From assembly GCA_013694645.1 (NCBI GenBank), contig JACDBZ010000189.1:1-5716 (forward strand): 5,716 bases of DNA. Direction: 5' to 3'. Source of the DNA: Chloroflexota bacterium (GTDB taxonomy: Bacteria; Chloroflexota; Limnocylindria; QHBO01). Below are positions 1 through 5,302 of this stretch, piece after piece. Made by a program: the position numbers and the translations under genes. Within the stretch, counting starts at the first letter, position 1. Every line of letters begins with the position of its first letter. The notes under the pieces were generated by a model. The model saw nothing but the letters and a program-made list of their open reading frames with translations, did no database searches and was not told the origin of the DNA.

Positions 1-201
1 CCGGTACGACGGCAGCCACGCGTGACGCGGGGACGGTCCCGGAGACCCCACCGGCTCGACTGGCGCGCCGATCGCCGGACGCGGTGCGACCACCAGCACC
101 TCGTGCCCCATCGCGCCCAGGCCTCGCGCCAACGCGTCGACCGACACGGTCACGCCGGACACGTACGGCAGGTACGACTCGGTGGTGAGGACGATCCGCA
201 T
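1..201 (-). CDS. Glycosyltransferase, GT4-like, N-terminal fragment
   Basis: Only the first 67 codons are in the window and the frame is open through the left edge. The protein begins MRIVLTTESYLPYVSGVTVS and continues into an ALARGLGAMGHEVLVVAP segment. This is the usual N-terminal Rossmann half of GT-B glycosyltransferases of family 4: a first beta strand, the 'ESYLP..SGV' loop containing the glycine that contacts the acceptor or phosphate, a helix, then 'GHEV.V.AP'. Enzymes with this start often transfer mannose or glucose to lipid or polysaccharide acceptors at the cytoplasmic membrane, but the donor-binding C-terminal half is missing here, so substrate cannot be assigned. The ATG lies 4 nt after the stop of the upstream methyltransferase gene and has an AGGAG motif 8 nt upstream, so translation is probably coupled. 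Family call is fairly sure; specific function is unknown. Confidence 0.8.
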   Translation of the reverse strand, partial: MRIVLTTESYLPYVSGVTVSVDALARGLGAMGHEVLVVAPRPAIGAPVEPVGSPGPSPRHAWLPSYR

Positions 202-205
202 CAGG

Positions 206-931
206 TCAGCTCCTGCGACCGACGTGAAGCGTGACGAGCCCGGGAGCCAGCCATCTCCACCCGACCTCCGTCAACCCGCTGTCACGCATGATCGCGGCGA
301 CCGCCCCCGGCGATGGATAGGCTCGGACACTGTCCGGCAGGTATCGGTACGCCGATCCGCCGCCGGCGATACGGCCCAGGAACGGCACGATCCGCTCCAA
401 CCAGGTGGAGGCAATCACGCGACCAACTCCATGCTCCGGCGAGGCGAGCTCGAGGACCACGACCAGCCCGCCCGGCCTCGTCACTCGCGCGAGCTCAGCG
501 ACGCTCCTCGAATAGTCGGCAACGTTTCGCAGCCCGAACCCGATCGTGGCCGCATCGGCCGATCCATCATCGAGCGGAAGCGCCAGCGCGTCTCCCTCGA
601 GGTACTCGACGGTGACGCCCGCCGCCGCGAGAGGGCGACGTCGCGCAACGCGCAGCATCCCGCTCGAACGGTCGATGCCGATGACTGACCCTCCGGGCGC
701 CACGGCTGGCGCCAGCGCTCGCGTGAGCGCCCCGGTTCCGCATGCGACGTCCACGACGGTCTCGCCCGGGGAGAGCTGACACGCCCGCACGGCCGCGCGA
801 CGCCACCGGCCGTCGATTCCGGCCGTCATCACGCTGTTCATGACGTCGTAGATCGGCGCGATGCGATCGAACATCGTCCGAATCTCGGTCTGCGACGCGG
901 GATTGCCGCGCGCACGGATCTCCGGGCTCAC
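206..931 (-). CDS. menG: UbiE/MenG-type demethylmenaquinone methyltransferase
   Basis: A 241-residue SAM-dependent methyltransferase of the UbiE/MenG/COQ5 family, the usual family length. It probably carries out the last step of menaquinone synthesis, the C-methylation of demethylmenaquinone at the membrane surface. Visible motifs in order are: MFDRIAPIYDVMN (20-32), which continues to the RW that ends UbiE signature 1; VVDVACGTGAL (59-69), the glycine-rich SAM loop; IGIDRSSGML (84-93) with Asp87 placed to hold the SAM ribose; EGDALALPL (112-120); GFGLRNV (131-137); RVTRPGG (149-155), a variant of the usual RVLKPGG; and SAYRYLPDSV (193-202). The His of signature 1 in E. coli UbiE is Asp40 here, seen in other family members. 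The start is GTG at 931, 22 nt after the tRNA CCA end, with no clear Shine-Dalgarno; the first strongly conserved segment begins only near residue 15, so a later start is possible. A quinone other than menaquinone cannot be excluded. Confidence 0.88.
   Translation of the reverse strand: MSPEIRARGNPASQTEIRTMFDRIAPIYDVMNSVMTAGIDGRWRRAAVRACQLSPGETVVDVACGTGALTRALAPAVAPGGSVIGIDRSSGMLRVARRRPLAAAGVTVEYLEGDALALPLDDGSADAATIGFGLRNVADYSRSVAELARVTRPGGLVVVLELASPEHGVGRVIASTWLERIVPFLGRIAGGGSAYRYLPDSVRAYPSPGAVAAIMRDSGLTEVGWRWLAPGLVTLHVGRRS
210..214 (-). promoter_or_regulatory. Shine-Dalgarno of the glycosyltransferase gene
   Basis: AGGAG on the minus strand, 8 nt before the ATG at 201 and inside the last codons of the upstream methyltransferase gene. 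It fixes the glycosyltransferase start and indicates translational coupling. Confidence 0.75.
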
Positions 932-953
932 CGATGGACCGGGGGCGTAAAGG

Positions 954-1030
<77 letters not shown>

Positions 1031-1044
1031 ATCGCGGGGGTCGC

Positions 1045-1050
1045 AGTATA
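1045..1050 (-). promoter_or_regulatory. Candidate -10 element for tRNA-Val
   Basis: TATACT on the minus strand matches the sigma-70-type -10 consensus at 5 of 6 bases and ends 14 nt before the mature 5' end of the tRNA, a sensible distance for a short leader. No good -35 hexamer is seen 16-18 nt upstream. If real, it would also drive the methyltransferase gene that starts 22 nt after the tRNA. Confidence 0.45.
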
Positions 1051-1112
1051 GACCTCGACCATGGCAGGCACCACGGCGATGACCTCGAGGATGGCCACCG
1101 TGCCGGCTGAGG

Positions 1113-1364
1113 CTAGAGGCGCACGGCGACGCGGACGACGACACCCAGGATCAGCATGGCGACAAGCGGCGACCAGTCGATCCCACCGGTCGCCGGCAGG
1201 ACCCGCCGGATCGGTGCCAGGAGCGGCTCCGTGGCCTGGTAGACGAAGGCGACCAGTCCCCCGCCGCCCCGGGGGCTCGTCCAGCTGAGCACCACGCGCG
1301 CGATGAGCAGGAACCAGAGGACGAACGCCAGCAGCTGGATGAAGTTGACGAGGACAGTGGTCAT
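1113..1364 (-). CDS. yggT: YggT family small membrane protein
   Basis: An 83-residue integral membrane protein with one YggT domain. Two hydrophobic segments are visible, about residues 4-27 and 66-82. Between them is the family core: an ARVVLSW segment (22-28), a glycine-rich turn (33-36), TEPLLAPIRRVLP (45-57) and GGIDWSP (60-66). Single-domain forms of about 80-95 residues are common in Gram-positive-type genomes and plastids; proteobacterial forms carry the domain twice. Its biochemical role is not settled. It is often found beside yggS and cell-division genes, and relatives have been linked to osmotic tolerance and to membrane or nucleoid organisation. Here it lies 18 nt downstream of yggS, so the two are probably one transcript. 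The ATG at 1364 has a GGAG only 1 nt before it, too close for a standard ribosome site, so translation may depend on coupling with yggS. Confidence 0.88.
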   Translation of the reverse strand: MTTVLVNFIQLLAFVLWFLLIARVVLSWTSPRGGGGLVAFVYQATEPLLAPIRRVLPATGGIDWSPLVAMLILGVVVRVAVRL

Positions 1365-1382
1365 GCTCCGAGAATACAGCGT

Positions 1383-2078
1383 CTAGCCTCGCGGCCCAAA
1401 CAACGCGGTGCCGATCCGGATCAGCGTCGCTCCCTCGGCCGCCGCAGCCTCTGCGTCGGCGCTCATGCCCATCGAGAGCTCCGGGAGACCGATGCCTGCC
1501 GCCTGCTCCAGCCGGTCGCGCAGATCGCGCAGCCCGGCGAAGATGTTCCGCGCCTCCTCGACGGAGGCACCCATCGGCGCGATGGTCATCAGGCCGACGA
1601 GCCCCTCTGCCGGCAGCGGCACCGCCAACAGCCCATCGGGAGAAAGGCCGGCCTTGGCCTCCTCGCCGCTGACATTGACCTGGAGCAGGATCCTGGGGCT
1701 CTGACCGTTCTCGGCTGCCATCTCGCCGATGCGCCTCAGCAGCTGAATCGAGTCGACAGAGTGGACGACGGCAAATGCTGACGCCACCCGCCGTGCCTTG
1801 TTCGACTGGATCCGGCCGATGAAGTGCCATTCCACGTCTGGCAGCGCGGCGATCTTCGGCTCGGCCTCCTGCACGCGGCTCTCACCGAGGAGCGTCAGAC
1901 CGGCGCCGAGGGCCGCTCGCGCCACGTCGACCGGCCAGGACTTGGTGACAGCCACGATCCGCAGCCGCTGCGGATCGTGCCCGCTGGTTTCGGCACTGGC
2001 CCGGAGGCGGGTGACCAGGCGGTCGTGGCGCTCACGGATCTGCTCCCCTGTCGGCTGGTCGCTTCCCACGATCTCCAT
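1383..2078 (-). CDS. yggS: YggS/PLPBP pyridoxal-phosphate homeostasis protein
   Basis: A 231-residue protein of the YggS/PROSC family, close to the usual 230-235 residues. The family adopts the fold-type III TIM-barrel of alanine racemase, binds pyridoxal 5'-phosphate and buffers vitamin B6 and amino-acid pools in the cytoplasm without a known catalytic reaction. Lys46 in IVAVTKSWPVD is the expected Schiff-base lysine. Other hallmarks are LGESRVQEAEPK (64-75), WHFIGRIQSNKAR (84-96), VHSVDS (105-110), LQVNVSGEEAKAG (132-144), and LSMGMSADAEAA with ATLIRIGTALFG (201-228), whose Ser and Gly residues hold the phosphate. The N-terminal dozen residues are not conserved and no strong Shine-Dalgarno precedes the ATG at 2078; a GTG three codons in, or another nearby start, is possible. 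It is separated from ftsZ by tandem hairpins and probably has its own promoter, which I could not identify. yggT follows after 18 nt. Confidence 0.94.
   Translation of the reverse strand: MEIVGSDQPTGEQIRERHDRLVTRLRASAETSGHDPQRLRIVAVTKSWPVDVARAALGAGLTLLGESRVQEAEPKIAALPDVEWHFIGRIQSNKARRVASAFAVVHSVDSIQLLRRIGEMAAENGQSPRILLQVNVSGEEAKAGLSPDGLLAVPLPAEGLVGLMTIAPMGASVEEARNIFAGLRDLRDRLEQAAGIGLPELSMGMSADAEAAAAEGATLIRIGTALFGPRG
1953..1979. repeat. Perfect 12-bp inverted repeat inside yggS
   Basis: Arms CACGATCCGCAG and CTGCGGATCGTG flank a 3-nt centre (CCG). In yggS mRNA this gives a stable stem with a minimal loop, over the codons for about residues 34-42, just before the PLP lysine Lys46. Its function is unknown; it may be a coincidence of GC-rich Arg/Ile/Asp codons. 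Confidence 0.6.
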
Positions 2079-2111
2079 GGCTCGTATCGTGACAGCCGGA
2101 GCTCGTCATAT

Positions 2112-2124
2112 GCGCACGGTGCGC
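2112..2124. repeat. Small palindrome upstream of yggS
   Basis: GCGCAC-G-GTGCGC, a 13-bp palindrome with 6-bp arms, 33 bp upstream of the yggS ATG within the ftsZ-yggS gap. It could be an operator or a leader hairpin, but alternating GC sequence makes such short palindromes common in high-GC DNA. The rest of the gap (2079-2291) shows no convincing ORF or strong promoter; it holds one more weak pairing, TTTGGC (2222-2227) with GCCAAA (2248-2253). Confidence 0.25.
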
Positions 2125-2291
2125 GCGATAGCCGGGGAAACAGGGCCCGTTGTTCCACCTCGGAGCGTAAACGGGCAGTCGTGCCGCCTCGTTTGCCGGC
2201 CAACGCGAACCACAGGCAGCATTTGGCTAGCCGGAGTTCGGCAGCCTGCCAAACGCGCCTCCGGCGAGCGTTGGGCGAGTCACTGACTACA

Positions 2292-2327
2292 ACAGACGAG
2301 CCCCGGCGTCGCGCCGGGCTCGTCTGT
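2292..2327 (-). terminator. Hairpin terminator downstream of ftsZ
   Basis: The + strand arms ACAGACGAGCCCCGGCG and CGCCGGGCTCGTCTGT pair over 16 bp with one bulged C and a 3-nt loop (TCG). The structure begins 29 bp after the ftsZ stop. On the ftsZ transcript it is followed by UGUAGUCAG, so there is no real U-run; such L-shaped hairpins are usual in high-GC bacteria. It probably separates ftsZ from yggS transcription, although some read-through is possible. Confidence 0.72.
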
Positions 2328-2339
2328 ACCTGGATGGGC

Positions 2340-2363
2340 CGGCTGACCCGGCCGGGTCAGCCG
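2340..2363. repeat. Perfect 24-bp palindrome over the ftsZ stop codon
   Basis: The half-site CGGCTGACCCGG is followed directly by its exact reverse complement, with no central spacer. It covers the TGA stop of ftsZ (2357-2359) and the last sense codon. In RNA it can form a stem of about 10 bp with a GGCC loop. It stands 12 bp from the second hairpin at 2292-2327, so the ftsZ transcript ends in two tandem hairpins. It may be part of the terminator or a symmetrical protein site. Confidence 0.75.
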
Positions 2364-3607
2364 TTCTTGCGGCGCAGGAAGCTGGGAATGTCGAGATCGG
2401 TCTCGCCGTAGGACGGTCGATCCAGGCTTGACGGTCGCACCGGCAAGGGCTGGCGCTCGGCCGGGCGGATCTCCGTCGCCTCGCGCTCGGTCGGCCGGGC
2501 GAAGGGAGACTCGGCGCCCATCTGGTCCTCGAGGCTCTGCCGCTGCTCCCGATCACGCTCGATCTCGGCCAGGATCTCTCGGCTGCGGTCGTCCAGGCTT
2601 CCTTCGACGCCGCTCGCGCCCTCGGCGCCGAACCGGCTCTGCGGCTTCGTCTTCTTGGTGCCATCGAAGCCGGTGGCGATGACGGTCACCTTGACCTCGT
2701 CGCGCATCCGATCGTCGATCACGGTGCCGAAGATGATGTTGGCCTCTGGATCGGCGGCCTCCTTGATCACCTCGGCCGCCTCGTTGACCTCGAACAGGCC
2801 AAGATCAGAGCCACCGGTGACGTTGAACAGGATGCCGCGCGCTCCCTGGATGTTGACCTCGAGCAGCGGGCTCATGACCGCAGCGCGGGCCGCGTCGACG
2901 GCGCGATTTTCGCCGGTCGCGATCCCGATCCCCATCATCGAGGAGCCGGCGTCGCGCATGATCGTCTTCACATCGGCGAAGTCGAGGTTGATGAGGCCCG
3001 GAACGGTGATCAGGTCGCTGATACCCTGCACGCCCTGGCGCAGGACATCGTCCACCACGCGGAACGCGTCGACGATGCTCGTCTTCTTGTCGACCACCTC
3101 GCGCAGCCGATCATTGGGGATCGTGATCAGCGTGTCGCACTTTTCCTTCAGAAGCTCCGAGTACTGCTCGGCGACCAGCTTGCGACGCACGCCCTCGAAG
3201 CTGAATGGCTTGGTGATCACGCCGACCGTCAGGGCCCCGAGATCCTTGGCGATCTCCGCGATGACCGGCGCCGCTCCCGAGCCGGTGCCGCCTCCCATGC
3301 CCGCGGTGATGAAGATCATGTCCGCGTCCTTGAGCGCCTCGTAGATCTTCTCCGAATCCTCCTCGGCGGCGCGCTGCCCGACCTGCGGATCGGCTCCGGC
3401 ACCAAGGCCGCGCGTCATCTTGTCGCCGATGCGGATCTTGTGCGGCGCGTCACTCTGCAGGAGCGCCTGGGCATCCGTGTTCACGGCGATGAATTCCACG
3501 CCCATCATCTCGGCGCGGATCATCCGGTTGACGGCATTCGACCCACCGCCACCGACCCCGATGACCTTGATGAGGGCGAAGTTCTCGGAGTCAGATCGCA
3601 GCGGCAT
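2357..3607 (-). CDS. ftsZ: Cell division GTPase FtsZ
   Basis: A complete 416-residue FtsZ, the tubulin homologue that polymerises at midcell with GTP and recruits the division machinery. The nucleotide-binding start is IKVIGVGGGGSNAVNRM (13-29). NTDAQAL (43-49) follows. The tubulin signature GGGTGSG is at 105-111 in ITAGMGGGTGSGAAPV. The T7 catalytic loop is GLINLDFADVKT (204-215), with Asp209 and Asp212 placed to activate water in the neighbouring subunit. The C-terminal domain ends near residue 315. A linker of about 85 residues follows, including a highly charged, probably helical part (334-363) and a proline-rich part (367-398). The conserved tail LDIPSFLRRK (405-414) is the docking site for partners such as SepF, FtsA or others. 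The ATG at 3607 has GAGGA 9 nt upstream. ftsZ here is not preceded by ftsQ or ftsA, and its leader carries DnaA-box-like sites. Confidence 0.98.
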   Translation of the reverse strand: MPLRSDSENFALIKVIGVGGGGSNAVNRMIRAEMMGVEFIAVNTDAQALLQSDAPHKIRIGDKMTRGLGAGADPQVGQRAAEEDSEKIYEALKDADMIFITAGMGGGTGSGAAPVIAEIAKDLGALTVGVITKPFSFEGVRRKLVAEQYSELLKEKCDTLITIPNDRLREVVDKKTSIVDAFRVVDDVLRQGVQGISDLITVPGLINLDFADVKTIMRDAGSSMMGIGIATGENRAVDAARAAVMSPLLEVNIQGARGILFNVTGGSDLGLFEVNEAAEVIKEAADPEANIIFGTVIDDRMRDEVKVTVIATGFDGTKKTKPQSRFGAEGASGVEGSLDDRSREILAEIERDREQRQSLEDQMGAESPFARPTEREATEIRPAERQPLPVRPSSLDRPSYGETDLDIPSFLRRKNG

Positions 3608-3616
3608 TTCGGGTGA

Positions 3617-3621
3617 TCCTC
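3617..3621 (-). promoter_or_regulatory. Shine-Dalgarno of ftsZ
   Basis: GAGGA on the minus strand, 9 nt before the ATG at 3607, supports the chosen start, which also gives the usual short N-terminal extension before the FtsZ core. Confidence 0.7.
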
Positions 3622-3648
3622 GGCACGTCAGTGTGGCTTGAGCTGGTC

Positions 3649-3670
3649 AACCCGAGGGCTTCGACGGGTT
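3649..3670 (-). promoter_or_regulatory. Possible 5' leader hairpin of ftsZ mRNA
   Basis: On the minus strand AACCCG and CGGGTT (6-bp arms) enclose a 10-nt loop. With the inferred transcription start near 3670 the hairpin would be at the very 5' end of the ftsZ mRNA, where it could protect the message. The short arms make this tentative. Confidence 0.3.
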
Positions 3671-3676
3671 CGTCCG

Positions 3677-3706
3677 ATTCTAGCGATCCACGTATGACGC
3701 CGTCGG
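3677..3706 (-). promoter_or_regulatory. Candidate ftsZ promoter
   Basis: TAGAAT at 3677-3682 (minus strand) matches the -10 consensus at 5 of 6 bases and predicts a transcript start near 3670, giving a leader of about 62 nt. The best -35 candidate, CCGACG at 3701-3706 with an 18-bp spacer, matches TTGACA only at GAC. A weak -35 beside DnaA-box-like sites fits an activated promoter. The rest of the 192-bp gap (3608-3799) shows no gene, and I see no convincing terminator for the cyclase gene in it. Confidence 0.45.
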
Positions 3707-3709
3707 ACG

Positions 3710-3718
3710 TTTTCCACA
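3710..3718 (+). promoter_or_regulatory. DnaA-box-like site 1 upstream of ftsZ
   Basis: TTTTCCACA differs from the DnaA consensus TTATCCACA at one base (position 3). It lies 3 bp upstream of the candidate ftsZ -35 hexamer, centred about 44 bp before the inferred transcription start. Confidence 0.5.
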
Positions 3719-3731
3719 TTTCATGGAGGAC

Positions 3732-3740
3732 TTATCCACA
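3732..3740 (+). promoter_or_regulatory. Perfect DnaA box upstream of ftsZ
   Basis: TTATCCACA is an exact match to the consensus DnaA box. It has the same orientation as the site at 3710-3718 and lies 22 bp from it, about two helical turns, so both would be on one face of the DNA. A poorer copy, CTTTCCACG (6 of 9), is at 3773-3781. DnaA-ATP binding here could tie ftsZ transcription to replication initiation. Confidence 0.6.
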
Positions 3741-3799
3741 GGGCGGTTGGCCGCGGTGGACGGGGCAACGGTCTTTCCACGTCAAAGGTTGCGGTCGAC

Positions 3800-5299
3800 T
3801 CAGCTCTCGCGGACCGTGACCCACACCTCGTCACCATCGACGACCAGGCCGGCAGGAACGCCGTCGATCTGGGTGACGATCGGCTCGGCACCCTCGGCAG
3901 GAATTCGCCACATGGCGCGGTCTCCGCTGCAGGCGACGACGACGTCGGCGCCGGCAATGGCGAGGTCCACCGGGCCATCGCAGGACGGCGCCTGCCGGAT
4001 CACGCGGTTCGAGGCCGGGTCCAGGCCGATGACGACGTCGTCGAACTCGGACGCAACCCAGACCGCGTCCGGCCCCGCAGCGACCGCCGTAGGCCAACTC
4101 GTCAGAGCGACCGCCTCCACTGTCACGGCGTTCGTCACCGGATCGATGCGGGACAGGGTCCCAGACAGCAGGTTCACGACCCACACTGCATCGGTCGTGG
4201 CCGCGATCGCGGACGGCCCGCTGCCGGCCGGTAACGCGATTGTGGATTGCACGGACCTCGTCCGCGGATCGATGCGATGCACCACGTCCTGGAGATCGTC
4301 GGCCACCCAGACCGCGGCATCGGTCGCGTCAATCGCCCTTCCGTGGACGTCGAGCGACTGCAGCAGCCGGCCGTCAGCCGGGCTCACGATCGACACGGTG
4401 CTCGCGTAGGGATCGAGCACCCAGATGAGATCCGCGGCGACCGCGAGGTCGGTGGGTACGCCGACCCCGACCACCGCATCCTGACCGTCGGTTCGATCGA
4501 TGCGCGAGACGGTACCGCCGAACGTGTTCACGACCCACAGGGCATCACCGGCAACGGTCACCGTTGCCGGTCCGCGCCCCACAGCGTGGCCATCGCCGAG
4601 TGAGCCATCGGGACGGACTGCCCGCAGCTGGTTGGGGCCGACGGAAGGCGTATCGCCGGCGCGGAACACGACAAATGCCGCAGCCGCCGAGACCGCCGCC
4701 ATAGCCACCAGCCCGGCTGCCCGCAGGCCCCATCTGCGCAGGATCGTGGCAACGCGGGAGCGAGGGGCCGTGTCTCGCTCCTCCTCCACCTGCGCGGGCC
4801 GCTCCACCGCCCAGAGGTGCCAGTCCTCCGCCATCCCCTTCAGCGAACGGCTGCCGAGGTCGACGAACGAGAACCCGGCACCGCTCACCAGGTCGCGCAC
4901 CGTGCTGGACACGACGATCTGTCCCGGGTCCGCGATCCCGAGGATACGTGCCCCGAGATGGACGGCGATCCCCCCCACCTTGGCTCCCATCGGCTCGACC
5001 TCGCCGGTGTGGATCCCGGCGCGAACCTGGATACCGAGCGCCCCCACCGCGTCCGCCGCCTCGAGCGCACACGCGATCGCATCGGCCGGCTGGGCGAAGG
5101 TCGCGAAGAAGCCGTCGCCGGCGGTGTCGACCTCGCGTCCACGGTGGCGGCGAAGCAGACGCCGCACGACTCGGTGGTGATCGGCCAGCAACCCCCGCCA
5201 CCGCGCGTCGCCGAGCTCCTCCGCCAGCGCGGTCGAGCCGACGATGTCGGTGAAGAGGACGGTGGCGAGCACCCGCCGAGGGCGCGAGGAGCGCAGCAC
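3800..5299 (-). CDS. Membrane class III nucleotidyl cyclase with beta-propeller sensor domain
   Basis: A 499-residue protein. Residues 8-165 are a class III adenylate/guanylate cyclase domain: ATVLFTDIVGST (12-23) with metal ligand Asp18, GREVDTAGDGFFATF (54-68) with metal ligand Asp62, then KVGGIAVHLGARI (107-119) with the transition-state Arg118. Relative to Rv1625c-type enzymes, the adenine-binding Lys is Asp58, the partner Asp is Lys107 and the transition-state Asn is His114. An Arg-rich linker (180-190) leads to one transmembrane helix (about 191-212). Residues 223-499 are a YVTN/NHL-like beta-propeller with repeats of the type AVWVVNLLSGTLSRIDP near 253, 291, 329, 371, 412, 452 and 491. 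The last strand is probably completed by residues 223-234, giving seven blades. The propeller is predicted outside the membrane; Cys440 and Cys457 are its only cysteines. GTG start at 5299 with GGAG 9 nt upstream, 3 nt after the upstream binding-protein gene. Ligand and product are unknown. Confidence 0.88.
   Translation of the reverse strand: MLRSSRPRRVLATVLFTDIVGSTALAEELGDARWRGLLADHHRVVRRLLRRHRGREVDTAGDGFFATFAQPADAIACALEAADAVGALGIQVRAGIHTGEVEPMGAKVGGIAVHLGARILGIADPGQIVVSSTVRDLVSGAGFSFVDLGSRSLKGMAEDWHLWAVERPAQVEEERDTAPRSRVATILRRWGLRAAGLVAMAAVSAAAAFVVFRAGDTPSVGPNQLRAVRPDGSLGDGHAVGRGPATVTVAGDALWVVNTFGGTVSRIDRTDGQDAVVGVGVPTDLAVAADLIWVLDPYASTVSIVSPADGRLLQSLDVHGRAIDATDAAVWVADDLQDVVHRIDPRTRSVQSTIALPAGSGPSAIAATTDAVWVVNLLSGTLSRIDPVTNAVTVEAVALTSWPTAVAAGPDAVWVASEFDDVVIGLDPASNRVIRQAPSCDGPVDLAIAGADVVVACSGDRAMWRIPAEGAEPIVTQIDGVPAGLVVDGDEVWVTVRES
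4547..4571. repeat. Perfect 25-bp inverted repeat inside the cyclase gene
   Basis: Arms ACCGGCAACGGT and ACCGTTGCCGGT (12 bp) meet at one central C (4559). In mRNA an 11-bp stem with a 3-nt loop can form. It covers the codons of the PATVTVAG segment (residues 244-251) just before the first full propeller blade. Function is unknown. Confidence 0.6.
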
Positions 5300-5302
5300 G
5301 CG

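Noticed and set aside
182..688. Plus-strand open frame of 168 residues opposite the methyltransferase and glycosyltransferase genes
   Set aside because: It lies antisense to clearly conserved proteins, its product is rich in Arg, Pro and Asp with no recognisable motif, and long antisense frames are expected in high-GC DNA.
1798..2411. Plus-strand frames that cross the ftsZ-yggS gap, considered as a hidden gene in it
   Set aside because: They mostly overlap yggS or ftsZ antisense, show no recognisable domain, and run through the terminator hairpins.
2655..3344. Plus-strand open frame of 229 residues antisense to ftsZ
   Set aside because: Ser/Thr/Arg/Pro-rich product typical of antisense reading of a conserved gene; the minus strand encodes unmistakable FtsZ.
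3710..3781. DnaA boxes as a replication origin
   Set aside because: Only one perfect and one near-perfect box, no clear AT-rich unwinding element, and no dnaA, dnaN or other origin-linked gene nearby. A regulatory role at ftsZ is simpler.
4140..4540. Direct repeats in the cyclase gene (GATCGATGCG at 4141, 4268 and 4495; TTCACGACCCACA at 4173 and 4527) as a mobile or CRISPR-like repeat
   Set aside because: They encode the repeated SRID/HRID and VWVVN parts of propeller blades in frame, so they are protein-repeat traces.
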